Shown in pieces: positions 1 through 7,816 of a stretch of 64,000 nucleotides of DNA. Source of the stretch: Natronomonas sp. CBA1123. Its GTDB lineage: Archaea > Halobacteriota > Halobacteria > Halobacteriales > Haloarculaceae. Numbering within the stretch: the first letter of the stretch is position 1; every line of letters starts with the position of its first letter. The notes beneath the pieces are model-generated. The model had not been told where the DNA came from. It searched no databases and was given only the letters and a program-made list of their open reading frames with translations. The stretch is from assembly GCF_009741925.1 (NCBI RefSeq), contig NZ_WPCC01000002.1, positions 62,001 to 126,000 on the forward strand, read 5' to 3'. A program made the translations under genes and the position numbers.

Positions 1-1294
1 TGAACAGGCGATTGTCGCGACGCTCGGGGATGCAGACGCGGAGAGATTTGATTACGAAGCCGTACGTACTGCCATAGACGAGGCGCGTGCGGAGTACGAC
101 CGACTCGCGGCCCGGAGCGTCGACTTGCTCACGGCAGGTGGTGGGGACGTGACCGTAACCTCCGGCGAGGAAATCACGGTTGAGGATGTTCGAGAGCACG
201 CCGAGTCGGACACGGCCCCGGCCATCATCGACCTTTTCGCGATGGTAGTAGCTCAGCGACTGGACCGGGTCCACGCCCGGTACGTCGCGTCACAACTCGA
301 CATGTCGCTCTATCCAGCATTCAATGCGATTAATTCGGTGCCCGGTGTCGAGTGTGAACTGCAGGACGAGGTGCTGGTTCTCGACCAAGTGCCAACAGTC
401 GTCGGCGGCACCAGCCACTACGACCGATACGTTGAGTTCCTCCTCGACGAGCGTGAGACATTCGCATCCCGTCGCGAGACGCTCGCGGAGTCGAGCATCA
501 CCCTTGAAGGAGTGGATGTGGACGCACACCTCGTGACGCGGATCAGCGAAATCGAGAGCCGACAGGTCGCGCCGACGTACTTCGCGTTCACGCTGATTGA
601 CCCGGACGCCCTCGGTCAGGAAGTCATGGAAGAGTACGTCGGTGACTCCCGTGGCCTCGGGCGGGAGCGAGCTCGTCTTCGACGGTGGCACGGGTCGCGC
701 CCGAGCGACTTGCGTTCGTATACTGCGATGACGGATCGCCTGTTCAGTCGGGGTCTCGAATCCAACCTAGATCAGCAGGTGCTGCGTGTCATGACGCCGT
801 ACGACGACGATACGTTCGCCGAGTACGCGGCGCAACTCCGCCGCCTACTGGAGGCTGGGCACGAACTGCGATTCCTGACACGGCACACCAAGGAACCCTG
901 GGAGTGGAAACGACTCCGGGATAACCTGTTGAAACCCCTCGACGCTAACCGTGAGCAGGTGTCTATCAGGACCTACTCGCGGTTCAAACAGCACCAGAGG
1001 ATTACCCCCGAAACAGACCGGAGCCAAGTCAGCGAGGTCGGAATCCACGGGAAGTTGCATATCATCGGCGGACCACACGAGGGCGCGGCCCTCCTCGGAT
1101 CGGCCAACTTCATGGAGAATAGCTACCACTGGAACCCAGAGTGTGGTGTCTACACCGAGCGGACCGCATTCGTCAGGGCCGCCACCGAGTTCTTCGACGT
1201 CGTCTGGGACCTCGCCGAGGCTGATCAACTCTCCCTAAATCGACTGCAGGAAATTCCGGACCGAGAGTTCATCCCGAGCTACTACACATCCTAA
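1..1294 (+). CDS. PLD-like phosphodiesterase/nuclease domain protein, 5' part outside the window
   Basis: The reading frame is open from base 2, so the true start lies before the window; a TTG at 125 is not needed as a start. The C-terminal part carries a phospholipase D-type motif: His at codon 1046 and Lys two residues later (HGK), followed by Gly-Ser-Ala-Asn at 1097-1108. Only one HKD motif is visible. Enzymes of this family hydrolyse phosphodiester bonds, in DNA or lipids. Such proteins occur in archaeal defence loci, for example as the DrmC component of DISARM, but the other DISARM genes are not visible here and this protein is longer than typical DrmC. Substrate and pathway are unknown. 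Confidence 0.75.
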   Translation, partial: EQAIVATLGDADAERFDYEAVRTAIDEARAEYDRLAARSVDLLTAGGGDVTVTSGEEITVEDVREHAESDTAPAIIDLFAMVVAQRLDRVHARYVASQLDMSLYPAFNAINSVPGVECELQDEVLVLDQVPTVVGGTSHYDRYVEFLLDERETFASRRETLAESSITLEGVDVDAHLVTRISEIESRQVAPTYFAFTLIDPDALGQEVMEEYVGDSRGLGRERARLRRWHGSRPSDLRSYTAMTDRLFSRGLESNLDQQVLRVMTPYDDDTFAEYAAQLRRLLEAGHELRFLTRHTKEPWEWKRLRDNLLKPLDANREQVSIRTYSRFKQHQRITPETDRSQVSEVGIHGKLHIIGGPHEGAALLGSANFMENSYHWNPECGVYTERTAFVRAATEFFDVVWDLAEADQLSLNRLQEIPDREFIPSYYTS

Positions 1295-1583
1295 TCCCAA
1301 GCTGGACTATCCGAGGCTGGAATGCAGGCTCAAAGAGTTTTGCCAGCTCAATAATGTAGACCCGTTTACGCTGTGCACTATTGAGTTCTGCTGGCGTTGA
1401 CTCGTATTCGATTGCAGCTACTTCCTCAGCGAGGCTTGAGACGGGGACGGGTTTTGACTCGCTGATTGCAAGTACGTCCATGAGTGCTCGCCCCCGTTCG
1501 GGTTTGAGCAAATCGAATACCTCTGATCGTTCAAGAGTCACATCAACGTGTTCTCGAGGATGGCCTGTGCGAGTACCTCCCAA
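1269..1583 (-). pseudogene. Possible DUF7344-like winged-helix remnant
   Basis: A 104-residue minus-strand frame contains an N-terminal stretch (VFDLLKPERGRALMDVL) and then AQRKRVYI, both resembling the haloarchaeal DUF7344 winged-helix domain. The segment that should read like HLPKLxxAGVV is degraded to ELAKLFEPAFQPRIV. The only start is a TTG, and the 3' end overlaps the PLD-like gene by 26 bases. It may be a decaying regulator gene or a chance frame. The rest of 1295-1690 holds nothing else recognisable. Confidence 0.3.
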
Positions 1584-1690
1584 GTACTCGAAGAAGCTAC
1601 GGAGAACAGTGTATCTCCGCGTGCAACCGCGAGCGGTAACTGTTCTGTGTCCCTAGCTATACGGTTCCCGAGGTCCAGTAATATCTAACT

Positions 1691-3161
1691 ATGTCGCCGA
1701 TGTCACGAGATTGGGATCAGAACACTGTTGACCGGCACATCAATTTTCTCCCCTCTCAACAGTCAAAAAACATCTTTCACGATACTCATTATCCAATCGA
1801 TAGAGTCTACGCTAACTATATTAGATCTCCTGTCCGGTATGATGAGTTCCTCACCCAAGAAAATATTCTGGAGTCAATCACCTCATCTAAACTAACCAAC
1901 GACAATCGACTCTTCATCATTGAAGGAGCAAGCGGATGTGGGAAAACCCAACTCTGCACATGGCTTTCACACCAACTTGGTCGCGAACTAGAGAGTGGTC
2001 AGGTAGACAGCTATATTGCGCTCCATCATTCGCAGAGAGACCATTCTGAGGACTTCTTTGATATACTGACTGAATACGTCGAGATTGATAATCAGGTAAT
2101 CAATATTGTTGAGTTGGATTCTGAGAAGGCCGCCAAGGCGTTAGTAGCAAATATACGAGTATTTGGGGATAATCTTAGAGAATTTTCTGAGGCAGAAGTT
2201 CAATCACTTACGGAGTCTCGGCAGGAGCGAGTTGATCTTCAAGATATCTTAGCAAATAATCTCCGCGAATATCAGGCCAAGTACGAGAACGATGTAGATA
2301 CTCACCTAGAGTTAGTTAGTCGTGATGAGTACCAGCTGCTCACGACCGAGGCGTTCAATAATGACCCAGACTGGAGCCGTTTAGACCATCTTCGATCTGC
2401 AATCAAGGAACATCTCACGGGTATATTGGGAGTTGAGTCTGTCTCCGAAAAGCTAGCTAGTATCTCCGAAGCATACGTTGAGAAAGGATACCGACCAGTG
2501 ATACTCTGTGATGACCTGCCAACTCTAGGAGTGCTACAAGAGCAATTCCTAAATTACGCTATTCAGCCCCAGAAAGGCCATTATGATATTGTGGTTGGCT
2601 GGTCTCCCAGTTGGTATAATCACCATGTAGGGCCACATACTGATGGCTACTATGCATATATAAAAAAACAAAGCAGAAGGGTATCTTCGTCTATCAACGG
2701 AAGGGCAGCCGTATTTTTTCACCGAAGAAACGGTAGTGCCCTTCAGCAAGAAGTACATGCGTAGCATTCGATTTGCTTCTGATATCGAATTCGACAGAGA
2801 GATTCCTACCGCCTGTTTCGATGGATTGTATCCGTTTAGCCCCGCCTTTGTTCGTCGTCTCTATTCAAAGCTGAAACAGGATGGAGTCCAAACCCAAACG
2901 CCTCGCTTATTTCTCCGTGCTATTCGAGATTGTCTACTAGCGCAGAATCCCCCATTCGAAACCGTTGAACAAGCCACATACGTTGAGTCAGTGACGATGC
3001 CGACTTTGTTGTCATACCCGCCTGACCTCTTGTCATTACTGAGGTGGTATGGACAGTACCAATCAGGTCGAGTAATCATTCCAGCAAACCTATTCGAAGC
3101 GTTCGATCTTGACATCCCACCTCGAATGGCTCAGGATGAGATGGTTGAGCTCACCGAGTAG
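1691..3161 (+). pseudogene. P-loop ATPase, frameshifted at an A7 run
   Basis: The ATG at 1691 opens a frame with a Walker A motif (GASGCGKT, residues 79-86). After the seven A's at 2662-2668 the coding signal moves to the +1 frame, which has a stop at 2661-2663 and then reads KNKAEGYLRLSTEG and continues to 3161. Removing one A gives a single protein of about 489 residues with a C-terminal YPFSPAFVRRLY segment, a type seen in large AAA ATPases of BREX-like and other defence systems. That family link is from memory only. Base composition is clearly more AT-rich than neighbouring genes, suggesting transfer. It could be a true pseudogene, a sequencing error, or a gene expressed by transcriptional slippage on the A run. 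Confidence 0.65.
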
Positions 3162-3273
3162 TAAAAGCTTGGTTTCGCCGAGTGGCGTTCAGCACTGTAA
3201 TTGGGCATCCCCTTAGCAAAGGGATTTCCTGTGGTTGTGATGAGTGACTGCTTGTAACTCTACTCGAGTCTAA

Positions 3274-3612
3274 TCAGATTTCACTACGATACCCATCCCA
3301 ACGAGAATCTTCGTCGATTAATTCTTCTCGATATCCCGCTAGCGCACCCGGAATATTCTGGTTGTGAACTACTTCCAAGCGTAGTGTTCAGATAAGCTGA
3401 TTCCATGAGAAGGCAAAGATTGAAGCTAATCGTTGGCGGTGTCTGCTTCGGCATTGCTAAAACAAATTGGTAGTTCGCCGCTTTATATCTCGAAAGACAC
3501 GTTCGACACTGTTCCGATTTCCATGTTTTTCGTATTCGATTAGAAGGTATGCCGAGGGGATGGCCTCGTCGCAGTCTGGACACCGTCCAAGAGAGGGGTT
3601 GTCTGGAGTCAT
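3274..3612 (-). pseudogene. Decayed transposase C-terminal fragment, possibly IS6-like
   Basis: Reading leftwards from 3612, one frame gives CPDCDEAIPSAYLLIEYEKH, then RNSVERVFRDIKRRT and, after in-frame stops at 3457-3459 and 3388-3390, FAFSWNQLI. The order of a CxxC, a VERVFRDIKRRT segment and a C-terminal WNQLI resembles the end of haloarchaeal DDE transposases, probably of the IS6 group. The stops and the absence of the rest of the gene mark it as a dead remnant. The longer minus-strand frame overlapping it is basic and has no recognisable features. Nothing else was recognised in 3162-3749. Confidence 0.5.
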
Positions 3613-3749
3613 TGACCGGCCTAGCTGACTGACGTAGCAACATACGAGGGTAAAACGTATAATCCTTAGTCAGACGCTTGTTCGTCGCACAAAGGCTGTT
3701 GAGTGGGGTCACAGAACTCTGTAACTATGCTACCGCCGAAATTACTTGT

Positions 3750-3980
3750 TCACTCGGGCAATTTCCACAGAAGTGCATTTCCAACCTTTCGGCTTTGGAC
3801 TTTCCCCTCTTCTTCAAGAGATTGCAACTTTAGGTATGCAGTCCGGCGATCACAACCTACACTTTCAGCGATTTCACTCGTCCCTGCAGAATTGAGTTCT
3901 TCGAGGGCGTTAAGAAAATCTCTCGGAGGATAAGTTTCGGTAAATTTCCCACTTTCCTCGTCACGGTCCCTGCTACCCAT
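3750..3980 (-). CDS. Small winged helix-turn-helix protein
   Basis: This 76-residue protein has a compact winged-helix: DFLNALEELNSAGTSEIAESVGCDRRTAYLKL forms the helices (residues about 21-52), followed by EEEGKVQSRKVGNALLWKL as recognition wing. Its length and pattern match small haloarchaeal HTH proteins often found beside toxin or mobile genes. It starts with ATG at 3980. It probably binds DNA as a local regulator. No partner toxin is visible next to it. Confidence 0.75.
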   Translation of the reverse strand: MGSRDRDEESGKFTETYPPRDFLNALEELNSAGTSEIAESVGCDRRTAYLKLQSLEEEGKVQSRKVGNALLWKLPE

Positions 3981-4047
3981 ATAGACCCTATTAGAGGCAT
4001 CTCACAAATGACTGCTGGGGAACCATCCATTGGACAAAGGGCCAAAG

Positions 4048-4077
4048 GTTTATACCATTAGACAGCCGACTAATGGT
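4048..4077 (+). promoter_or_regulatory. TATA-like box with overlapping 8-bp inverted repeat
   Basis: A TATA-like GTTTATACC at 4048-4056 overlaps the left arm of a perfect inverted repeat, ACCATTAG (4054-4061) and CTAATGGT (4070-4077). A repressor bound here would cover the promoter. Transcription from this box would start near 4078 and leave about 90 bases of leader before the HNH gene. Confidence 0.5.
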
Positions 4078-4152
4078 TGAGAACATGGTCCCTTGGGGGA
4101 TAATCACAGAATCCCGGGTGCTGGAACACCCAGGCCAGGTTCTCACTAACCA
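4074..4152 (+). promoter_or_regulatory. Predicted structured mRNA leader before the HNH gene
   Basis: The sequence can fold into a branched stem. TGGTT (4074-4078) pairs with AACCA (4148-4152). GAGAAC (4079-4084) pairs with GTTCTC (4139-4144), with a three-base bulge at 4145-4147. TGG (4086-4088) pairs with CCA (4135-4137). Inside are two small hairpins, TCCC/GGGA (4089-4092 with 4097-4100) and GGGTG/CACCC (4116-4120 with 4127-4131). A structured leader is unusual for a haloarchaeal mRNA. It could be a cis-regulatory element or a small RNA; function unknown. Confidence 0.45.
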
Positions 4153-4166
4153 ACGTGGAAGAACCC

Positions 4167-5486
4167 ATGACCGAATCAACACTCAGCCATCAAGAACTTG
4201 ACGACGAGCGGTTGCATAGTGATTTAGTACAGCTTCGTATCCCTCGTCTCGGGGATAGCTCTCGTACCTGCGGGGTCTGCGACCAGTCGCTTCAGGCGGG
4301 CTCAGAACTTACTGTTTCTCTCCTACGACGACCAGGGGACACATCCTTCTGTGTAGCACGAGTGTCGTGTCTTTCGCACACACACCCAGCTATCGGTACT
4401 CAGGAGGAAACAAGAGAGCTTCTCGTCTCGGGGCGGATCGGCCAGTGTCAGGATCAAGCAATGCAGACCTCGTGGTCCGTCCTACTGGAACCAGAATTCA
4501 CCGCCGTCAGCCCAGCTAGTACAACCAAGGTCGCACACCTCATTCCCGACAACCGATCTATCGACAGAAGCTCTCCCGATACCGCCAGTACTGCACTTGA
4601 CCATGACCACTTGCTCACAGATGGCGGAACAACGCCTCCCGAACCGGAGTCCGAACCCGATGACACAGACACCCCAGAAAACGACGATGTGGATCGAACA
4701 CCGTCGTTGACGCCAAGCGTCCGGGAGTTCCTGCGGCAAGACCGGGGCAACGAATGTGAACTCTGTGGAACGAACAACGCTGATGGGGACGTTGATCTCG
4801 AAATTCATCATCGTGTCCCGAAATCAGAGGGCGGAACAGACCAGCCGAGCAACCTCATGCTCGTGTGTCGACAGTGCCACCAGCGACATCACGGTAACAC
4901 GCCGTCCGACCGTGCTGTCGAAGCCGAAAGTCCTGCAGACGAGGACTCGTCTGATGAGGCCGCCAGTGAGACGCGGACGCCGCTGGAGCCTCGGAGCTCG
5001 CCAAACGAGACCGATAGTGAAATCCTCTCAATCATCGAAGATGAGGGACCTGTTCCGACAGGCGTCATTGCTGAGCAAGTCGGCTGTTCGAAACAGCACG
5101 TCCGCCGCCAGTGTTGGAAACTGAGCGGAGAGCAGTTAATCGCGCCGACGAAGAACGAGCAATGGGAGCTGCTTGAATCAGCGAGTAATCAGGAGATTAC
5201 TATCGGGCTGCCGGAGAAGCCGAAACAAGCCAAGCGTGCCGGACGAGACGAGGTCATCCGGCGGATGTCGGCCCACGGGATGGCCCATACGAAAATCGCT
5301 GAGATTACGGGATTAAGTCGGGCGACAGTCGATGTCGCCGTCGACCGTGCTCGGGCTCTCCGTATCGACCAAGCCGAAGAGCCAAGTGCGGACCTTGGCG
5401 CGGTAGCAATGCGTGTTTCTGCACTTCTGGACCTCATCAATCACGCACAAACCGAAAGCGTGGACTCGCAGTCTCTCGGCGACTGA
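4167..5486 (+). CDS. HNH endonuclease-domain protein with C-terminal helix-turn-helix segments
   Basis: The 439-residue protein begins with a cysteine-containing domain (CGVC near residue 35). An acidic linker leads to an HNH domain at about residues 197-243: CELC, the core LEIHHRVPKSEGG, then CRQCHQRHH, giving the paired CxxC zinc knuckles and catalytic histidines. Two helix-turn-helix segments follow: GVIAEQVGCSKQHVRRQ and TKIAEITGLSRATVDVAV. It probably cuts or nicks DNA. ATG 4167 was preferred to the in-frame GTG at 4155, which abuts the leader stem. It may be a homing-type or defence nuclease; the target is unknown. Confidence 0.8.
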   Translation: MTESTLSHQELDDERLHSDLVQLRIPRLGDSSRTCGVCDQSLQAGSELTVSLLRRPGDTSFCVARVSCLSHTHPAIGTQEETRELLVSGRIGQCQDQAMQTSWSVLLEPEFTAVSPASTTKVAHLIPDNRSIDRSSPDTASTALDHDHLLTDGGTTPPEPESEPDDTDTPENDDVDRTPSLTPSVREFLRQDRGNECELCGTNNADGDVDLEIHHRVPKSEGGTDQPSNLMLVCRQCHQRHHGNTPSDRAVEAESPADEDSSDEAASETRTPLEPRSSPNETDSEILSIIEDEGPVPTGVIAEQVGCSKQHVRRQCWKLSGEQLIAPTKNEQWELLESASNQEITIGLPEKPKQAKRAGRDEVIRRMSAHGMAHTKIAEITGLSRATVDVAVDRARALRIDQAEEPSADLGAVAMRVSALLDLINHAQTESVDSQSLGD

Positions 5487-5661
5487 CTGAAACGACTGCT
5501 CGAGGAGGCATTCCCTGTCCTCGAATCCTACTTAGCGTTTTACCCGGGAGCTGTTCGGTACGGATTGAGGCTTGGTGAGGAGCGTCCACACCTCAGTCAA
5601 GTCTGGTCCGTGCGCACAATCAGTACCCCAGCAGAGCCGGTTGCACACCTGGTGAGAACTG

Positions 5662-5705
5662 ATTAACCAACACTACTGCGCCAACTTCCGATATTGTTGG
5701 TTAAT
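5662..5705. repeat. Perfect 11-bp inverted repeat with 22-bp spacer
   Basis: ATTAACCAACA at 5662-5672 is matched exactly by its reverse complement TGTTGGTTAAT at 5695-5705. It lies in the gap after the HNH gene. It could be an operator, a mobile-element end or a terminator stem. No partner copy was found nearby. Confidence 0.6.
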
Positions 5706-6206
5706 AATTTGTTCGAAAACGTTAGTGAGTCGGCTCTACTCACCCATCGAATTCAGGCCATCACCGCCCCTTCTGAATCAGTTCGCCTCCGGTGGGTTAT
5801 TGATCTGAATCGTGAGGTCGTCGACCAGTTCGGTCCCTCTCGGACGCCACCGACAGGGTTCTCGCTCTTCCTCAACGCGGCGAAAGCCGCCTTCCTCGCA
5901 GGAACTGAACCGGAGCCGAGACTCTTCGTCCCACTGAACGATAACCTCCGTCATGAATCGACCTCGTGTGTCTGGCGGTTGCTAGTTGTCTCCTGCGTGT
6001 CGGCGTCGATAGCTGTTCTCGCGGTCGTCGCCATGGTTCGTGCTGTCATTCTTGTTGAACCGTCTTCGGGTGGTTTTGCATCAGTGCGGCTGTCACGCCA
6101 AACAAATGAGTTGGCGGATTTGCTCCGGTGGCGGCTTTCTCCTCCGCATACGTACTGTATATGCGCATCACATTTAAGTCGCAACCGGGGAGGGGAACTA
6201 TCCTGA
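5694..6206 (+). CDS. Uncertain hypothetical ORF
   Basis: A 170-residue frame begins with TTG at 5694, inside the right arm of the inverted repeat. The first 85 codons have haloarchaeal-type third positions and plausible composition. The next part contains a hydrophobic stretch (LLVVSCVSASIAVLAVVAMV). The C-terminal third looks non-coding. I recognise no family. It may be a gene fragment left by rearrangement. A TATA-like TTTAAG at 6174-6179 lies over its end, suggesting that whatever once followed has been lost. Confidence 0.25.
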   Translation: MLVNNLFENVSESALLTHRIQAITAPSESVRLRWVIDLNREVVDQFGPSRTPPTGFSLFLNAAKAAFLAGTEPEPRLFVPLNDNLRHESTSCVWRLLVVSCVSASIAVLAVVAMVRAVILVEPSSGGFASVRLSRQTNELADLLRWRLSPPHTYCICASHLSRNRGGELS

Positions 6207-6228
6207 TGAATGATTGGTGTCGAAGCAC

Positions 6229-7620
6229 TCAGGACGGCGTGAGTATGTCGTCGATGTCCGCTACGCTGAACAGCGACCAGGAGTCGTCGAGTTGTGCTTC
6301 GAGCCCGTCGACGAACCCGTTTTTCGAGAATAGGGCAAACCGCTCGTCTCGATCCGACGATCCCCATCGGACGTTCTCCGCCTTTGCTCGCAGACTCTCG
6401 ACGAGGTCTTCCCCAACTGGATCCGTCGTCCACTTACATTCGGCGAGGAGGATTCGGTCATCGGTCGGTGCCAGCCCGACGATATCGATCTCTTCTTCTC
6501 CGTACCACCAGCGACCGACTTCTGAGTACGGGTCGAATGTGCCGCGTCGAATCCCTTCCCAGACGGCTTCTTGGCACACATCTTCGAACGTGGCTGCAAC
6601 GTGCGTTGGGAGGTCCGGCTGGATCGTCCCGTCGTACACGATTCCCGGTGCTTCCTCGATACTGGATCGATGCGGCTCGACATACCGAAACCAGAACCGA
6701 AGGAACTCGTCCGCAACCCGGTAGCGTGACCGCTTCGATTTCTTCCCCGAGGCCGTGACTGGGACATCGCGTTCGATGAGGCGGAGTCGGCGAAGTGTCT
6801 GTAGGTACTTCGAGAGCGGTCCCGAATCGATCCCCGTTGCGCCGGAGATCTCGTTCGGTGTCGTATGGCCCAGTGCGACCGCTTCGAGGATGCTCATGTA
6901 CCGGGCTGGGTTTCGGAGCTCGGTGCGCAGGAGGAACTCGGGTTCGTTATACAGCACCGCAGACGGTGATAGGACGTGTGATCGAATATTCGCTGCGAGC
7001 GACTGGTCGTAGTCGAACAGCGTGAGGTACATCGGGGTACCACCTGTGACGGCATACGAGCGAATCGCGTCCGTAATGTTGTATATGATAACCTCTCGTG
7101 CCTGTTGAAAAGAAAATGGCGTTACGTCGAGTTGGGCCGTTCGTCGCCCGTACAGTGGGCTCTCGTGGCCCAAGATCTCTGATTCCATCGTGCTCACGCT
7201 CGAACCACAGAGCACCAGCATCGAGTCCGTTCCATCGAGCGCCTGGTCAACGAACGCTTGTATGTACGATGGAAGCGAGTCGTTCTCTTCGACGAGATAC
7301 GGGAACTCGTCGATGACGACGACAAGGTCCTCCCGCTGGAGGTTCTCCCCGAGGTATTCGAACGCTTCGTCCCAACTGTCGATTCGAGGGACGCGCTCGT
7401 CGAAGTAGTCCGCAACTTGGTCGAGGAACTTCTCGCGCTGTCGATGCTCGGCTTCCTGGGCGGCAAGAAAGTAAATGTGGGGACGGTCAGCACAGAATTC
7501 TTTGAGGAGTTCCGTTTTCCCGACCCGACGCCGGCCATAGACGACAACAAAGTCCGAACCGGGGGACTCCACCGCAGCGGTGAGTGTATCGAGTTCTTCC
7601 TCCCGGTCGTAGAAGGTCAT
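6229..7620 (-). CDS. Archaeal-type AAA ATPase with DUF234 (nuclease-like) C-terminus
   Basis: Residues 29-36 are a Walker A motif (GRRRVGKT) and LVVVIDEFPYL near 99-109 is Walker B. A winged-helix region follows (TPNEISGATGIDSGPLSKYL). The C-terminus has EEIDIVGL and ILLAECKW, the D...ExK arrangement of a PD-(D/E)XK nuclease fold, as in the DUF234 domain of this archaeal ATPase family. The length of 463 residues is normal for the family. Members are common, often multi-copy, in mobile archaeal DNA; their role is poorly defined and may involve DNA or toxin-like activity. The gene starts with ATG at 7620 and stands alone. Confidence 0.85.
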   Translation of the reverse strand: MTFYDREEELDTLTAAVESPGSDFVVVYGRRRVGKTELLKEFCADRPHIYFLAAQEAEHRQREKFLDQVADYFDERVPRIDSWDEAFEYLGENLQREDLVVVIDEFPYLVEENDSLPSYIQAFVDQALDGTDSMLVLCGSSVSTMESEILGHESPLYGRRTAQLDVTPFSFQQAREVIIYNITDAIRSYAVTGGTPMYLTLFDYDQSLAANIRSHVLSPSAVLYNEPEFLLRTELRNPARYMSILEAVALGHTTPNEISGATGIDSGPLSKYLQTLRRLRLIERDVPVTASGKKSKRSRYRVADEFLRFWFRYVEPHRSSIEEAPGIVYDGTIQPDLPTHVAATFEDVCQEAVWEGIRRGTFDPYSEVGRWWYGEEEIDIVGLAPTDDRILLAECKWTTDPVGEDLVESLRAKAENVRWGSSDRDERFALFSKNGFVDGLEAQLDDSWSLFSVADIDDILTPS

Positions 7621-7687
7621 ACTTAGGATAATGATTATTGCGATATTGACTTAAGAATTCGGGTGGCCACCCCCACTCACTTGCTGA

Positions 7688-7786
7688 ATTCATGGACGCC
7701 TGACAAAGGAAGAACGGATGGAGGTGTACCAAGCGGTGGCTGAGTATCGAGAGAATTTCCGTACAGGTGCAAAACCTAGAGAGTAA
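7688..7786 (+). pseudogene. C-terminal fragment of an unknown small protein
   Basis: After an in-frame stop at 7685-7687, a plus-strand frame reads IHGRLTKEERMEVYQAVAEY and ends RTGAKPRE before a TAA at 7784-7786. The acidic helical composition looks like the tail of a real haloarchaeal protein rather than random sequence, but no start or upstream part exists. Confidence 0.25.
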
Positions 7787-7816
7787 CAGAACCAACTACC
7801 GATGCAGAATCGGCCA

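Noticed and set aside
2655-2680. Programmed -1 ribosomal frameshifting at the A7 run
   Set aside because: A -1 shift leads to a frame without the downstream coding signal; only +1, or loss of one A, joins the two parts.
3284-3712. 142-residue minus-strand frame over the transposase remnant
   Set aside because: Basic, low-complexity product in the wrong frame; the neighbouring frame carries the transposase-like motifs.
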